Source: Mycobacterium seoulense (GTDB lineage: Bacteria > Actinomycetota > Actinomycetes > Mycobacteriales > Mycobacteriaceae). Taken from it: DNA of 64,000 bases. This document shows, one piece after another, positions 8,832 to 17,043 of the stretch (positions within the stretch are counted from its first letter, which is position 1; each line of letters begins with the position of its first letter). The notes under the pieces were generated by a model, which searched no databases, had not been told where the DNA came from, and saw nothing but the letters and a program-made list of their open reading frames with translations. Both the position numbers and the translations under genes were made by a program. Where the stretch lies: NCBI RefSeq assembly GCF_010731595.1, contig NZ_AP022582.1, positions 2,728,001-2,792,000 of the forward strand, written 5' to 3'.

Positions 8832-9950
8832 TCACTCGCCGCCGTTGCCCCGCCGGATGCGGAAGAGTTTGACCTCGTTCTTGATGCCCTTGAGGCGGCG
8901 CGCACCGGCGAACGACGCGCTGAACTCCCCGGCGTCGGCGATGTTCTCCCAGACGGAATCGGCCGCCAGCACGGTGCCCGGCCGCGCCACACCGGTGACC
9001 CGGCTCGCGACGTTGACCGGGCTGCCGAACCAGTCGCCCGCCCGGCTCACCGCCATGCCGGACGCCAGGCCCGCCCGCAGGCGCGGAAAGTCGTTGTCGG
9101 TGTCGACGGCGTCCACCAGCTTCACCACCACGTCGAGCATGGGCAGCGGCTCGGGGCAGACGAACATCACCGCGTCGCCGATCGTCTTGATGAACCGCAC
9201 GGGCGGGACGGTGATGTCGCGAGCCAGGTGCGCCAGGCGGTTGGCCAGATGCCCCAGCTCCTCCGCCGACACCGCCTCGCCGATCCGCGTGAAGCCGACG
9301 AGGTCGGCGAAGGCGACCGTGATGTGGCGGGCGCCCGGCAGCGGTTTGCCTGCGGCGCGCTCCGCGGCGTTGACCGCCTCGGTCTCCATCATGTGGCGCA
9401 GCTGCATGAACAGCATGTGCTCGATCATCGGGCCGAGCTCGGGCGCGATCTTGCCGACCAAAGCCTTTGACGCCTTGGCTATTTCGAGCTCGGTGGCCCC
9501 GGGCCGCATGATCGCCGAGAGCGCCGAATAGCGCATGACCTCGGCCGCGCGTGACAGCCCCTCGGCGAGCACCCGGACCACCAGTACCACTTGCTCGGGG
9601 TCCAGCCCCAGGTCGATGAAGCGCTGGGCGTAGGCGGCGGTTTCGCCGTCGGCGCGCATGTGCACGACGGCGTCGGGATCCTCCACCCGGGCCAGACCGA
9701 TCGCGCGCTGCAGGCGTTGCAGCAGCGCCAGGTCGATGCCGTGGGTCTCGCTGATCTCGCGGGCCGACACGTAGGTACCGTCGTCACCGATGAGGTGGCG
9801 GGTGGCCAGCAAGAGTGGCGGATTGGTGGTCCTGATCTCTTCGGGGGTGATGCCCTGCTCGAGCAGCCACTCGACCAATTCCGCCCGCTCGTTGCGTGCG
9901 CTGCCCTCGAGTCCGTCGAGCAGGTCCTCGTCCACTTCGCCAACGTACAA
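8832..9950 (-). CDS. Class III adenylyl cyclase, Rv1264-like (N-terminal autoinhibitory domain)
   Basis: About 372 residues. The N-terminal helical regulatory domain (about 1-190, including [20 protein letters not shown] and [15 protein letters not shown]) matches the pH-sensing autoinhibitory part of M. tuberculosis Rv1264. The C-terminal cyclase domain carries the metal Asp in [10 protein letters not shown], the substrate Lys and second Asp in [11 protein letters not shown], Asp in RAGDWFGS, and Asn and Arg in NVASRVTG. It makes cAMP in the cytoplasm, stimulated by acid in the known homologue. The start is uncertain: TTG 9950 (chosen) or GTG 9935 keep the conserved part, while an in-frame ATG at 10220 would translate the tandem repeat into four copies of an Arg-rich 18-residue unit, which I regard as unlikely. 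Confidence 0.85.
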   Translation of the reverse strand: MYVGEVDEDLLDGLEGSARNERAELVEWLLEQGITPEEIRTTNPPLLLATRHLIGDDGTYVSAREISETHGIDLALLQRLQRAIGLARVEDPDAVVHMRADGETAAYAQRFIDLGLDPEQVVLVVRVLAEGLSRAAEVMRYSALSAIMRPGATELEIAKASKALVGKIAPELGPMIEHMLFMQLRHMMETEAVNAAERAAGKPLPGARHITVAFADLVGFTRIGEAVSAEELGHLANRLAHLARDITVPPVRFIKTIGDAVMFVCPEPLPMLDVVVKLVDAVDTDNDFPRLRAGLASGMAVSRAGDWFGSPVNVASRVTGVARPGTVLAADSVWENIADAGEFSASFAGARRLKGIKNEVKLFRIRRGNGGE

Positions 9951-9954
9951 CGCG

Positions 9955-10190
9955 CGCCGATCGCGAGCGCGGCGTAGCCGGGCGACGCGGGTCGGCGCCG
10001 ACAGACCACGCCGATCGCGAGCGCGGCGTAGCCGGGCGACGCGGGTCGGCGCCGACAGACCACGCCGATCGCGAGCGCGGCGTAGCCGGGCGACGCGGGT
10101 CGGGGCCGACAGACCACGCCGATCGCGAGCGCGGCGTAGCCGGGCGACGCGGGTCGGCGCCGACAGACCACGCCGATCGCGAGCGCGGCG
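9955..10190. repeat. Tandem array A: four 54-bp units plus a 20-bp partial
   Basis: Units begin at 9955, 10009, 10063 and 10117; a partial copy covers 10171-10190. They are identical except one base in unit 3 (GGGGCC for GGCGCC). Each starts CGCCGATCGCGAGC and ends GACAGACCA. The array fills the divergent region between the adenylyl cyclase and glycosylase genes, so it lies where both promoters should be. The unit length is a multiple of three and carries no stop in several frames. It shares its core with arrays B, C, D and E. It is a likely VNTR locus. Confidence 0.95.
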
Positions 10191-10210
10191 TGAGGTCATG
10201 ATCTGAAGTG

Positions 10211-10705
10211 ATGAGCGCACCGTTGCTGCGGGGTTTCCCGCCGGTCGTCGGCGAGAACGCCAGGGTGTTGATCCTGGGTTCGTTTCCGAGCGCGCAGTCG
10301 CTGGCGGTCGGTCAGTACTACGGCAATCCGCGAAATGCGTTCTGGACGATCACCGGCGAACTGTTCGGGTTCGACGCGGCGGCGCCCTACGAAAACCGGC
10401 TGGCCGCGCTGCGATCGGTGGGTGTGGCCCTCTGGGACGTGTTGCGCGCATGCCGCCGCCCCGGCAGCGCGGACTCGGCAATCGAACCAAAAAGCTTGGT
10501 GGTCAACGATTTTGGCGAACTGTTCGCGCGATACCCGACGATCACGCGGGTGTACTTCAACGGCGCCAAGGCCGCCGAGCTGTACCGCAGGCTCGCCGAG
10601 GCCGACGAGCGGGTGGAATACCGGCGGCTGCCGTCGACGAGCCCGGCCCACGCCGTCGGGCGGGGCGCCAAGCTGGCCGCCTGGCGCGTCATCAGCTCGT
10701 CATGA
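10211..10705 (+). CDS. DNA-deoxyinosine (hypoxanthine) glycosylase, UDG superfamily
   Basis: A 164-residue protein with the hallmark N-terminal stretch [20 protein letters not shown] followed by NPRNAFW, typical of the hypoxanthine-DNA glycosylase branch (family 6) of the uracil-DNA glycosylase superfamily. The closing motif is LPSTSPAHA. The family excises deaminated adenine (hypoxanthine) from DNA in the cytoplasm. It is diverged from the adenylyl cyclase across array A, and its last 6 bp overlap the convergent amidase gene. I know of no gene at this position in M. tuberculosis. ATG 10211 was chosen; a GTG immediately precedes it at 10208. Confidence 0.78.
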   Translation: MSAPLLRGFPPVVGENARVLILGSFPSAQSLAVGQYYGNPRNAFWTITGELFGFDAAAPYENRLAALRSVGVALWDVLRACRRPGSADSAIEPKSLVVNDFGELFARYPTITRVYFNGAKAAELYRRLAEADERVEYRRLPSTSPAHAVGRGAKLAAWRVISSS

Positions 10706-12103
10706 CACCGGCGGTCGCCGGTGCGCCCACGGCCTGGCGGATTCGATCTGCGCGGCCAACGACAACAGCGTCGCTTCCGCGAACGGCCGACCCACCAGCT
10801 GCACGGCGATCGGCAGGCCGTCGCCGTCGAAGTCCCACGGCACGGCCGCGGCGGGCTGCCCGGTCAGGTTCCACACCTGTTGGTAGGGCACCCGCTGGGC
10901 GACCGCCAGCAGCGTCCACACCGCGCCGTGGCGCTGGTAGGCGCCGATGCGGGAGGGCCCGGTCGCATTGCCCGGCGTGACGACGACGTCGACGTCGTCG
11001 AAGATCGACTGAATCCGGGCGTTGACCGCGGCCTCGGCCTCGCGCAGGGCAACCATCCGGCGGTCGGAGAACAGTGAACCGGCGCGCGCCAGGTTGCGGG
11101 TGCGCGCTTCGAGACGGTCGGGATGGGCCAGTGCGTCGGCGTCGTCGCTGATACCCCGCAGGTAGCGGGGCAGGTAGTTGGTCATGATCGCCGATGGCGG
11201 ATAGTCGGGGTCGGCGGTGATCACCTCATGGCCCAGATCGCGCAGCAACGCGCCGGCTTGCTCGACCGCGGTGAGCTGCTCCTTGCCGATCCTGACGGGC
11301 AGCGGGGTTGGGACCTTGGTGCTCAAGGCGATTCGCAGGCGCCCGGGCGCACGCGTCGCCGCCGCCGCGAACTCGCCCTCGGGCCCCGGCACGGTGGAGG
11401 TCGCATCGAGGAACAGCGCGGCGTCCAGCACGGACCGGGCCAGCGGTCCGTTGACACTCAGCCCGTGCCACGCGTCGTCGTGGGGCTCCAGCGACACCCG
11501 ATCCCGCTGGGGTTTGACACCGAACAGCCCGCACCAGATCGCCGGGATGCGAATCGAGCCGCCGCCGTCGGATCCCAGCGCCAGCGGAGCCAGGCCGGCG
11601 GCCACCGCGGCGGCGCTGCCGCCACTGCTTCCGCCCGGGGTGCGCGTGAGGTTCCAGGGGTTGCGGGTGGCACCGAACGCCAGCGACTCGGTGTAGGGAA
11701 ACATCATCAGTTCGGGCACGTTGGTCTTGCCGAGGATGACGGCGCCCGCGGCGCGCAACCGGCGGACCACCTCCGCGTCGGATGTCGCCGCGGGCCGGTG
11801 TCCGCCGCTGCCGAACGTCGTCACCTCGCCTGCGACGTCGACGTCGTCTTTGATCGCGATCGGCACCCCGAGGAGCGGGAGCCGCTCGCCCGCTTCGAGG
11901 CGGTCCTGCGCGACCGCCGCCTCGTAGCGCGCGCTGTCGGAGAGCACCACGCGGTAGCACCGCAGCTGGCTGTCCAGTCGCGCGATCCGCTCCAGGTAGA
12001 TCTCGAGCAACTCCGGCGCGGTCAGTTCGCCGTCGGCCAGCATCCGCGCCTGAGCGGCCGCGCCGGCATAAGCCACATCGCGGGCCACGTCGCGAGCGTC
12101 CAC
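10700..12103 (-). CDS. amiB2: Amidase signature family enzyme AmiB2-like
   Basis: About 467 residues. The amidase signature is complete: catalytic Lys in PIAIKDDVDVAGE, the Gly/Ser-rich region GGSSGGSAAAVAAGLAPLA, and the nucleophile Ser in LGSDGGGSIRIP, giving the Ser-cisSer-Lys triad. It hydrolyses amides to acid plus ammonia; the physiological substrate is unknown. Strong similarity to M. tuberculosis Rv1263 supports GTG 12103 (MDARDVARDVAYAG), with GTG 12088 possible; longer upstream reading lacks support and overlaps the divergent HIT gene. The 3' end overlaps the convergent glycosylase gene by 6 bp. Confidence 0.87.
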   Translation of the reverse strand: MDARDVARDVAYAGAAAQARMLADGELTAPELLEIYLERIARLDSQLRCYRVVLSDSARYEAAVAQDRLEAGERLPLLGVPIAIKDDVDVAGEVTTFGSGGHRPAATSDAEVVRRLRAAGAVILGKTNVPELMMFPYTESLAFGATRNPWNLTRTPGGSSGGSAAAVAAGLAPLALGSDGGGSIRIPAIWCGLFGVKPQRDRVSLEPHDDAWHGLSVNGPLARSVLDAALFLDATSTVPGPEGEFAAAATRAPGRLRIALSTKVPTPLPVRIGKEQLTAVEQAGALLRDLGHEVITADPDYPPSAIMTNYLPRYLRGISDDADALAHPDRLEARTRNLARAGSLFSDRRMVALREAEAAVNARIQSIFDDVDVVVTPGNATGPSRIGAYQRHGAVWTLLAVAQRVPYQQVWNLTGQPAAAVPWDFDGDGLPIAVQLVGRPFAEATLLSLAAQIESARPWAHRRPPVS

Positions 12104-12127
12104 TGCGGCAGCGTATCCCCCGGCCAG

Positions 12128-12133
12128 TACCGT
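12128..12133 (+). promoter_or_regulatory. -10 element placing a leaderless start at the HIT gene
   Basis: TACCGT followed by 7 nt and then ATG 12141. The spacing predicts transcription starting at or next to the A of ATG. Confidence 0.45.
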
Positions 12134-12140
12134 GGGCGAC

Positions 12141-12569
12141 ATGTCCTGCGTGTTCTGTGCGATCGTCGCCGGAGAGGCCCCGGCCATCCGGATCTGTGAA
12201 GACGACGACTTTGTGGCCATCCTCGACATCCGCCCGTTCACCCGCGGCCACACCCTGGTCGTCCCCAAACGCCACAGCGTGGATCTCACCGATACCCCAC
12301 CGGAAACGCTGGCCGGGATGGTCACCATCGGTCAACGGATCGCCCGTGCCGCCCGCTCGACGGAGTTGGCCGACGCGACCAACATCGCCATCAACGACGG
12401 CCGCGCCGCCTTCCAGACGGTGTTCCATATCCACCTGCACGTGCTGCCGCGGCGCAACGGCGACAAGCTTTCCGTCGCCAAGGGGATGCTGCTGCGGCGC
12501 GACCCCGACCGGGAGGCCACCGCGCAAATCCTGCGCTCGGCACTGGCCCGCATCGATGCCAGCCAGTAA
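12141..12569 (+). CDS. HIT-family nucleotide hydrolase (Rv1262c-like)
   Basis: A 142-residue histidine-triad protein. The N-terminus SCVFCAIVAGEAPA has a CxxC pair, FTRGHTLVVPKRH follows near residue 38, and the triad FHIHLHVLPR contains the catalytic His. These enzymes hydrolyse purine nucleoside phosphoramidates or dinucleoside polyphosphates in the cytoplasm. ATG 12141 (MSCVFC) matches the family; the -10 hexamer 7 nt upstream suggests a leaderless mRNA. It is diverged from amiB2 and is followed 10 nt later by the Ddn-like gene, probably in one operon. Confidence 0.9.
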   Translation: MSCVFCAIVAGEAPAIRICEDDDFVAILDIRPFTRGHTLVVPKRHSVDLTDTPPETLAGMVTIGQRIARAARSTELADATNIAINDGRAAFQTVFHIHLHVLPRRNGDKLSVAKGMLLRRDPDREATAQILRSALARIDASQ

Positions 12570-12579
12570 TACTGGGCCG

Positions 12580-13026
12580 ATGGCATTTCCGTCCTGGGTC
12601 GAGCAGCGGCTGCTGCCCCCGATGCTGCGCGTGCACGACACCGTTTACCGCAAGACGAATGGCTGGATCGGTCATCGCTTGCTGGTGATGCCCAGCCTGC
12701 TGCTGCACACCGTGGGCGCCAAAACCGGGCAGCCCCGCACCGCGGCGCTCACCTATGCGCGCGACGGAGATGACTACCTGATCGTCGCCTCCAAAGGAGG
12801 CGACCCCCGCGCACCCGGCTGGTACCACAACCTGCGGAAGAACCCGGACGTTGAAATCAACGTCGGCCCAAGGCGTTTCGCGGTGACCGCCCGCCCCGTG
12901 CTGCCCGATGATGCCGATTACTCGCGGCTGTGGCAGATCGTCAACAAGAACAACGGCGATCGATACACGGGTTACCAGAAGAAGACGTCGCGGCCGATTC
13001 CCGTCGTGGTACTCAGGCGGCGTTGA
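12580..13026 (+). CDS. F420-dependent nitroreductase-like (Ddn family) protein (Rv1261c-like)
   Basis: A 148-residue protein of the deazaflavin-dependent nitroreductase family. Characteristic pieces are LLLHTVGAKTGQPRT near residue 45, DYLIVASKGGDPRAPGWYHN near 65-85, and NPDVEINVG near 88. The family binds F420H2 with a split beta-barrel; Ddn proper activates nitroimidazoles, and most relatives reduce quinones or have unknown substrates. It starts 10 nt after the HIT gene. The sequence is close in size to M. tuberculosis Rv1261c. Confidence 0.87.
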   Translation: MAFPSWVEQRLLPPMLRVHDTVYRKTNGWIGHRLLVMPSLLLHTVGAKTGQPRTAALTYARDGDDYLIVASKGGDPRAPGWYHNLRKNPDVEINVGPRRFAVTARPVLPDDADYSRLWQIVNKNNGDRYTGYQKKTSRPIPVVVLRRR

Positions 13027-13039
13027 CCCTGAACCCGGC

Positions 13040-13091
13040 GTGGAGGTTTATTCTCCACTAGCGCGGTGAACTTCTCGACAGCTCACCGCGC
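13040..13091 (+). other. Two consecutive hairpins upstream of the c-di-GMP gene
   Basis: Hairpin 1: GTGGAG (13040-13045) with CTCCAC (13053-13058), loop GTTTATT. Hairpin 2: GCGCGGTGA (13061-13069) with TCACCGCGC (13083-13091), a perfect 9-bp stem with a 13-nt loop. They fill most of the gap between the Ddn-like stop and the next ribosome site. They may be a terminator followed by a leader hairpin. Confidence 0.5.
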
Positions 13092-13115
13092 GGCGCTACA
13101 TCGGCTGGAGTGGGC

Positions 13116-16100
13116 ATGAGACCCTGGGCGGGCAACCCGTGGCGGCGATTAAGGCTGCCCCCGCGTCTCGGTTGGCTGGTCCTCGGCACGTATGGTTTGG
13201 CGGCCGCGATGGTGGTCGCATCCTCGATCGCCGGCTGGGAGGGCGCGTACGCGACCCGGCCGGTCGATGAAATCGCGTTGGCGGGCTGCCTGCTGGTCGG
13301 GGCGGGATGTGCGGGCTACGCGGCGCGCTCCGCGACGGGTCGGCACCGGGGCGGATGGGTTGCAATGGTGACGGCCCAGCTGGGCTGGGCCGTGGGCGAG
13401 GTCATCTGGGCCGTGTATGACGTGCGTCCGGGACTGGCCCACGCCACCCATCCCGCGGCCGCCGAGATCGTGCTGTTGCTCTGGCCGTTCGGCGCCTTCG
13501 CGTCGCTGGTGCTGTTGTCACGGTTCTCCCGCCACAGCCCACGCCGACTGGTGCTCGACGGCCTTATCGTGGCGACGTCGCTGTTCGTCGTGTCGTGGGT
13601 CTTCGTCCTCGACAAACAGCTGCGCGAGGACAGCGGCTCGCGGGCGACCACCGTCGCTGAAGTCTTCAACGACGTCCTCCTGCTGACGACCGCGATCCTC
13701 ATGCTGTCCCGGGTGCGTCGCGGCGACCCGCCGAGCCGCAACCTGCTGTCCGGCGGCGTGGTGACGATCAGCGTGGCCGACATCGCGATGGTGTTCAAGA
13801 GCGGGATCGGCAGCTATCAGGTGAGCGGTCTCGTGGACCTGGGCAGAGTGGCCGGGCTGGGCATGATCGCGCTGGCAGCGCTGTCCAGCGTCGACGAGGT
13901 CGCGGCGCCGGCCTCGCGCAACGACGAAATGCTGTCGCGGACCCGCCTGTGGCTGCCCTACCTTCCGCTGGTGGTGGCCGCCGCGGTCGGGTTGGGCCGC
14001 GCGCTGGGCTTGATGGCACACGGTCCGCTACTCATCGCGCTGGGGATCCTCGTGGCCGCGGTGCTCGCGCGTCAGTTCGTCATGCTGATGGAGAACCAGA
14101 GCCTGCTGTCCGAGGTCGCCCGCGAAGCGTTCCGCGACAGTCTGACGGGCCTGGCCAACCGGGCGTACTTCCTCGATCGCCTGGAACAGGCCGTCGCCCG
14201 GCAGAACTGCGACGTCGCCCCCATAGCGGTGTTGTGCCTCGACCTTGACAACTTCAAATCGGTCAACGACGCCCTCGGTCACCCCGCGGGTGACGAACTA
14301 CTGGTCCGGGTGGCAGGGCGGCTCACCGCCGCCCTGGGCGACAAGTGCGTCACCGCCCGCCTGGGCGGCGACGAATTCGCCGTGCTCCTCGAGGGTCCCG
14401 TCGAGGAGTCGCACGCGGCGGCACATCGGGTCCTCGAGGCGTTCGACGGCCCGATCGTGGTCGACGGCGTTCCCGTACCGGTCCGGCCGAGTGTCGGCTT
14501 CACGGTGGCCACCGTCGCGTCGGACTGCACCGTCGAGCAGCTCCTCCGGCACGCCGACCTGGCCATGTACACGGCCAAACGCGAAGGCGGCCAATGCGTT
14601 CGCAGCTTCGTGCCCGATCTGCCGCTCTCCTACTCGTTGTCGGCCGCTCCGGCGCCCGGGCCGGCTCCCGCGGCGGTGGCGGCCGCAGAGACGAGCGTCG
14701 AGCCAATGCGCAGGCGGCTCGCCGACGTCGGCACGTCACGACCGGCGCCTCCGCAGGACGGTATCGACGGCGTCCGGTGGCCCCCGGCGCCGATCCGGAT
14801 CGCTTTGGCTGTCTTGATTTTCGGCGTGGTCGCCTTCGCGGCGACCAGCGTCCTCTTCCCGCATGCCAGCCACAGCGTGTTCTTCGCCAAATCCCTGTAT
14901 TCGGCGTTGAACCTGCTGGCGGCCGCGCTGATCGCCGTTCGCGCGCACCGCCTCAGGGCCGACCGGATCGCGTGGTCTCTGATCGCGGCAGGCATGGCGT
15001 TCTCGGCGCTCGGTGACGTCGTTTACGCGTTGTGGGTGCCGAACGCTCACTCGCCATCGGTCGCCGATCCCGAATACCTGGCGTTCTATCCGTTCGTCTA
15101 TGCCGGGATGTTGCTGCTGATGCGATCGCACCTCAAGCGGGTGCCGGTGCCGATCCGCCTCGATTCCCTGGTGTGCGCGTTGGCCGTCGCCGCGCTGGCC
15201 GCCGCGCTGCGGGCCGGACCCATGCACGCCGCCGCGCAACGGACGCCCGCGACCGTGCTGGTGGGTCTGGTCTACCCGTGGGGCGACCTGGTGCTGCTGG
15301 CCATGGCCGTCGGCATGCTGCCGATCGTCGGATGGCGCAGGGAGTTTCGCTGGGGCTTCCTGGTCGCCGGGTTGGTCGGCTTCGCGGTCGCGGACACGGC
15401 GTACCTCTTCCAGACGTCGGCCGGTGCATACCGGGTGGGCACCACGCTGGACGCACTCTGGCCGGCCTCGTCGCTGCTGGTGGCGATGGCCAGCTGGGCG
15501 CGAGGGTCGTCGGCGGCGCCGGCGACGCGGCGCGGACTCGACTCCTACGCGGTGCCGGTGACGTGCACCGTGGTGGCGCTCGGCGTCGCCATCCTGGGCC
15601 ACGATTCACGGCTCGCCTCGACGCTCGCCGCGCTGAGCCTCGTCGCGGTCGCCGCGCGATTCTCGGTGACCTTCCGGGATGTCAGTCTGCTGGCTGAAAG
15701 CCACAAGCAGGCCATGACCGACAAATTGACCACGCTGCCCAATCGGCGGTCCTTGGCGACCGCGCTGACCGCGCTCTCGGCTTCCGACCAACCGGTCAGA
15801 ACGTCGTCGCGTCGCGCTCTGCTGCTGCTGAGTCTCCCCAGGCTGCGGGAGATCAACGACTCGGTCGGTCGCCACTTTGCCGATGAGCTGTTGTGGCGCG
15901 TCGCAAACCGGCTCGCGCGCAACGTGCGTCGCGACGATCTGCTCGCGCGGGTGAGCGACGAGGAGTTCGCGATCCTGCTCGGTGAGGGCTCCGATCTCGT
16001 CGCCGCGCGCGCCCAAGCGGGGCGGTTGCTCGAAGGGATCAGCATCCCGTTCGAGCTGGACGCGATCAGCGTGCAGGTCGAGGCCTGCGTCGCCATTGCG

Positions 16101-17039
16101 CTCTATCCCGACCATTGCGACCATCCGCAGGAGCTGCTGAATCGCGCCGAGGCGACGATCCCGTACGCCAAGTCGGCCCTCAGCAAGATCGCGGTGTACG
16201 AGGCCGGCTTCGAGGTGGATCGCGACCACGACCCCAACCTCGTCCGCGAGCTGCGCGCGGCGCTGATCGACGGCGACGAGTTGACGGTGCATTACCAGCC
16301 GAAGGTCAACGCGGCCGACGGCAGCGTCCACAGCGTCGAGGCGCTGCTGCGCTGGCAACATCCCGCCCGCGGGTTGCTGCTGCCGGAGGAGTTCCTGGCG
16401 GCCGCCGAACGTTCCGGGTTGATGCGCACCTTGGCCCATCGCACCATCAACCTGACACTCGAACAGATTCGGTCCTGGCGCGACGAGGGCATTGCGATGA
16501 GCGTCGCGGTGAACCTGTCGACGACGAACCTGCTCGACCTCGACCTCGCGGTCACCATCGAGCGGTTGCTGCGCAACCACGGGTTGCCCCCCGACGCGCT
16601 GATCATCGAGATCACCGAGGGCGCACTGGTCGACTCGGAGCGCTCCCGCAACACCGTGGCGGCCCTGCAGCTCCTCGGCGTGCGCATCTCGCTGGACGAC
16701 TACGGCACCGGATGGTCGTCGCTGGCCCGCCTGCAGGACGTCTCGGTCGACGAGCTCAAACTGGACCGGCGATTCGTCGCGCGGCTGGCCCAGGACCCCC
16801 GATCGGTCGCCATCGTGCAATCGACCGTGGATTTGGCGCAGAACCTCGGCGCCGACCTCGTCGCCGAGGGGGTCGAGGACGAGGCCACCCTCAGCGCGCT
16901 GCGGCGTTACGGCTGCACCATCACCCAGGGGTTCGTGCACAGCCCGCCGTTGCCGCCGGACGAACTGCGCCGCTGGATCACCGACCGGCGCGCGATCGCC
17001 GGCCCCGTCGATTCCCAGCGCTCGGCCGTGACGGACTGA
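13116..17039 (+). CDS. Large membrane GGDEF-GGDEF-EAL c-di-GMP protein with a duplicated sensor
   Basis: About 1307 residues. Order: membrane module 1 (about 15-320), GGDEF domain 1 with intact GGDEF near residue 416, membrane module 2 (about 560-845), a second GGDEF domain whose motif is SDEEF near 947, then an EAL domain (about 1025-1290). The EAL side is canonical: VEALLRW near 1074, VNLS, EITEG, DDYGTGWSSL, LKLDRRFV, VAEGVED and TQGF. One synthase domain and the phosphodiesterase therefore look active, and the second GGDEF looks regulatory. The two membrane modules are homologous (see findings). GTG 13110 is an alternative start. M. tuberculosis has no gene here. It is convergent with the LLM gene, 4 nt between stops. 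Confidence 0.85.
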   Translation: MRPWAGNPWRRLRLPPRLGWLVLGTYGLAAAMVVASSIAGWEGAYATRPVDEIALAGCLLVGAGCAGYAARSATGRHRGGWVAMVTAQLGWAVGEVIWAVYDVRPGLAHATHPAAAEIVLLLWPFGAFASLVLLSRFSRHSPRRLVLDGLIVATSLFVVSWVFVLDKQLREDSGSRATTVAEVFNDVLLLTTAILMLSRVRRGDPPSRNLLSGGVVTISVADIAMVFKSGIGSYQVSGLVDLGRVAGLGMIALAALSSVDEVAAPASRNDEMLSRTRLWLPYLPLVVAAAVGLGRALGLMAHGPLLIALGILVAAVLARQFVMLMENQSLLSEVAREAFRDSLTGLANRAYFLDRLEQAVARQNCDVAPIAVLCLDLDNFKSVNDALGHPAGDELLVRVAGRLTAALGDKCVTARLGGDEFAVLLEGPVEESHAAAHRVLEAFDGPIVVDGVPVPVRPSVGFTVATVASDCTVEQLLRHADLAMYTAKREGGQCVRSFVPDLPLSYSLSAAPAPGPAPAAVAAAETSVEPMRRRLADVGTSRPAPPQDGIDGVRWPPAPIRIALAVLIFGVVAFAATSVLFPHASHSVFFAKSLYSALNLLAAALIAVRAHRLRADRIAWSLIAAGMAFSALGDVVYALWVPNAHSPSVADPEYLAFYPFVYAGMLLLMRSHLKRVPVPIRLDSLVCALAVAALAAALRAGPMHAAAQRTPATVLVGLVYPWGDLVLLAMAVGMLPIVGWRREFRWGFLVAGLVGFAVADTAYLFQTSAGAYRVGTTLDALWPASSLLVAMASWARGSSAAPATRRGLDSYAVPVTCTVVALGVAILGHDSRLASTLAALSLVAVAARFSVTFRDVSLLAESHKQAMTDKLTTLPNRRSLATALTALSASDQPVRTSSRRALLLLSLPRLREINDSVGRHFADELLWRVANRLARNVRRDDLLARVSDEEFAILLGEGSDLVAARAQAGRLLEGISIPFELDAISVQVEACVAIALYPDHCDHPQELLNRAEATIPYAKSALSKIAVYEAGFEVDRDHDPNLVRELRAALIDGDELTVHYQPKVNAADGSVHSVEALLRWQHPARGLLLPEEFLAAAERSGLMRTLAHRTINLTLEQIRSWRDEGIAMSVAVNLSTTNLLDLDLAVTIERLLRNHGLPPDALIIEITEGALVDSERSRNTVAALQLLGVRISLDDYGTGWSSLARLQDVSVDELKLDRRFVARLAQDPRSVAIVQSTVDLAQNLGADLVAEGVEDEATLSALRRYGCTITQGFVHSPPLPPDELRRWITDRRAIAGPVDSQRSAVTD

Positions 17040-17043
17040 CCGG

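Noticed and set aside
9955..10190. CRISPR array
   Set aside because: Units are identical along their whole length, linkers included. There are no unique spacers, no cas genes, and the same core recurs as plain tandem repeats elsewhere.
9951..10220. Arg-rich 18-residue repeat domain at the N-terminus of the adenylyl cyclase
   Set aside because: It is simply array A read in frame from an ATG at 10220. The conserved protein begins at 9950 or 9935, and the repeat is noncoding at the other loci. It is kept as a possibility, not annotated.
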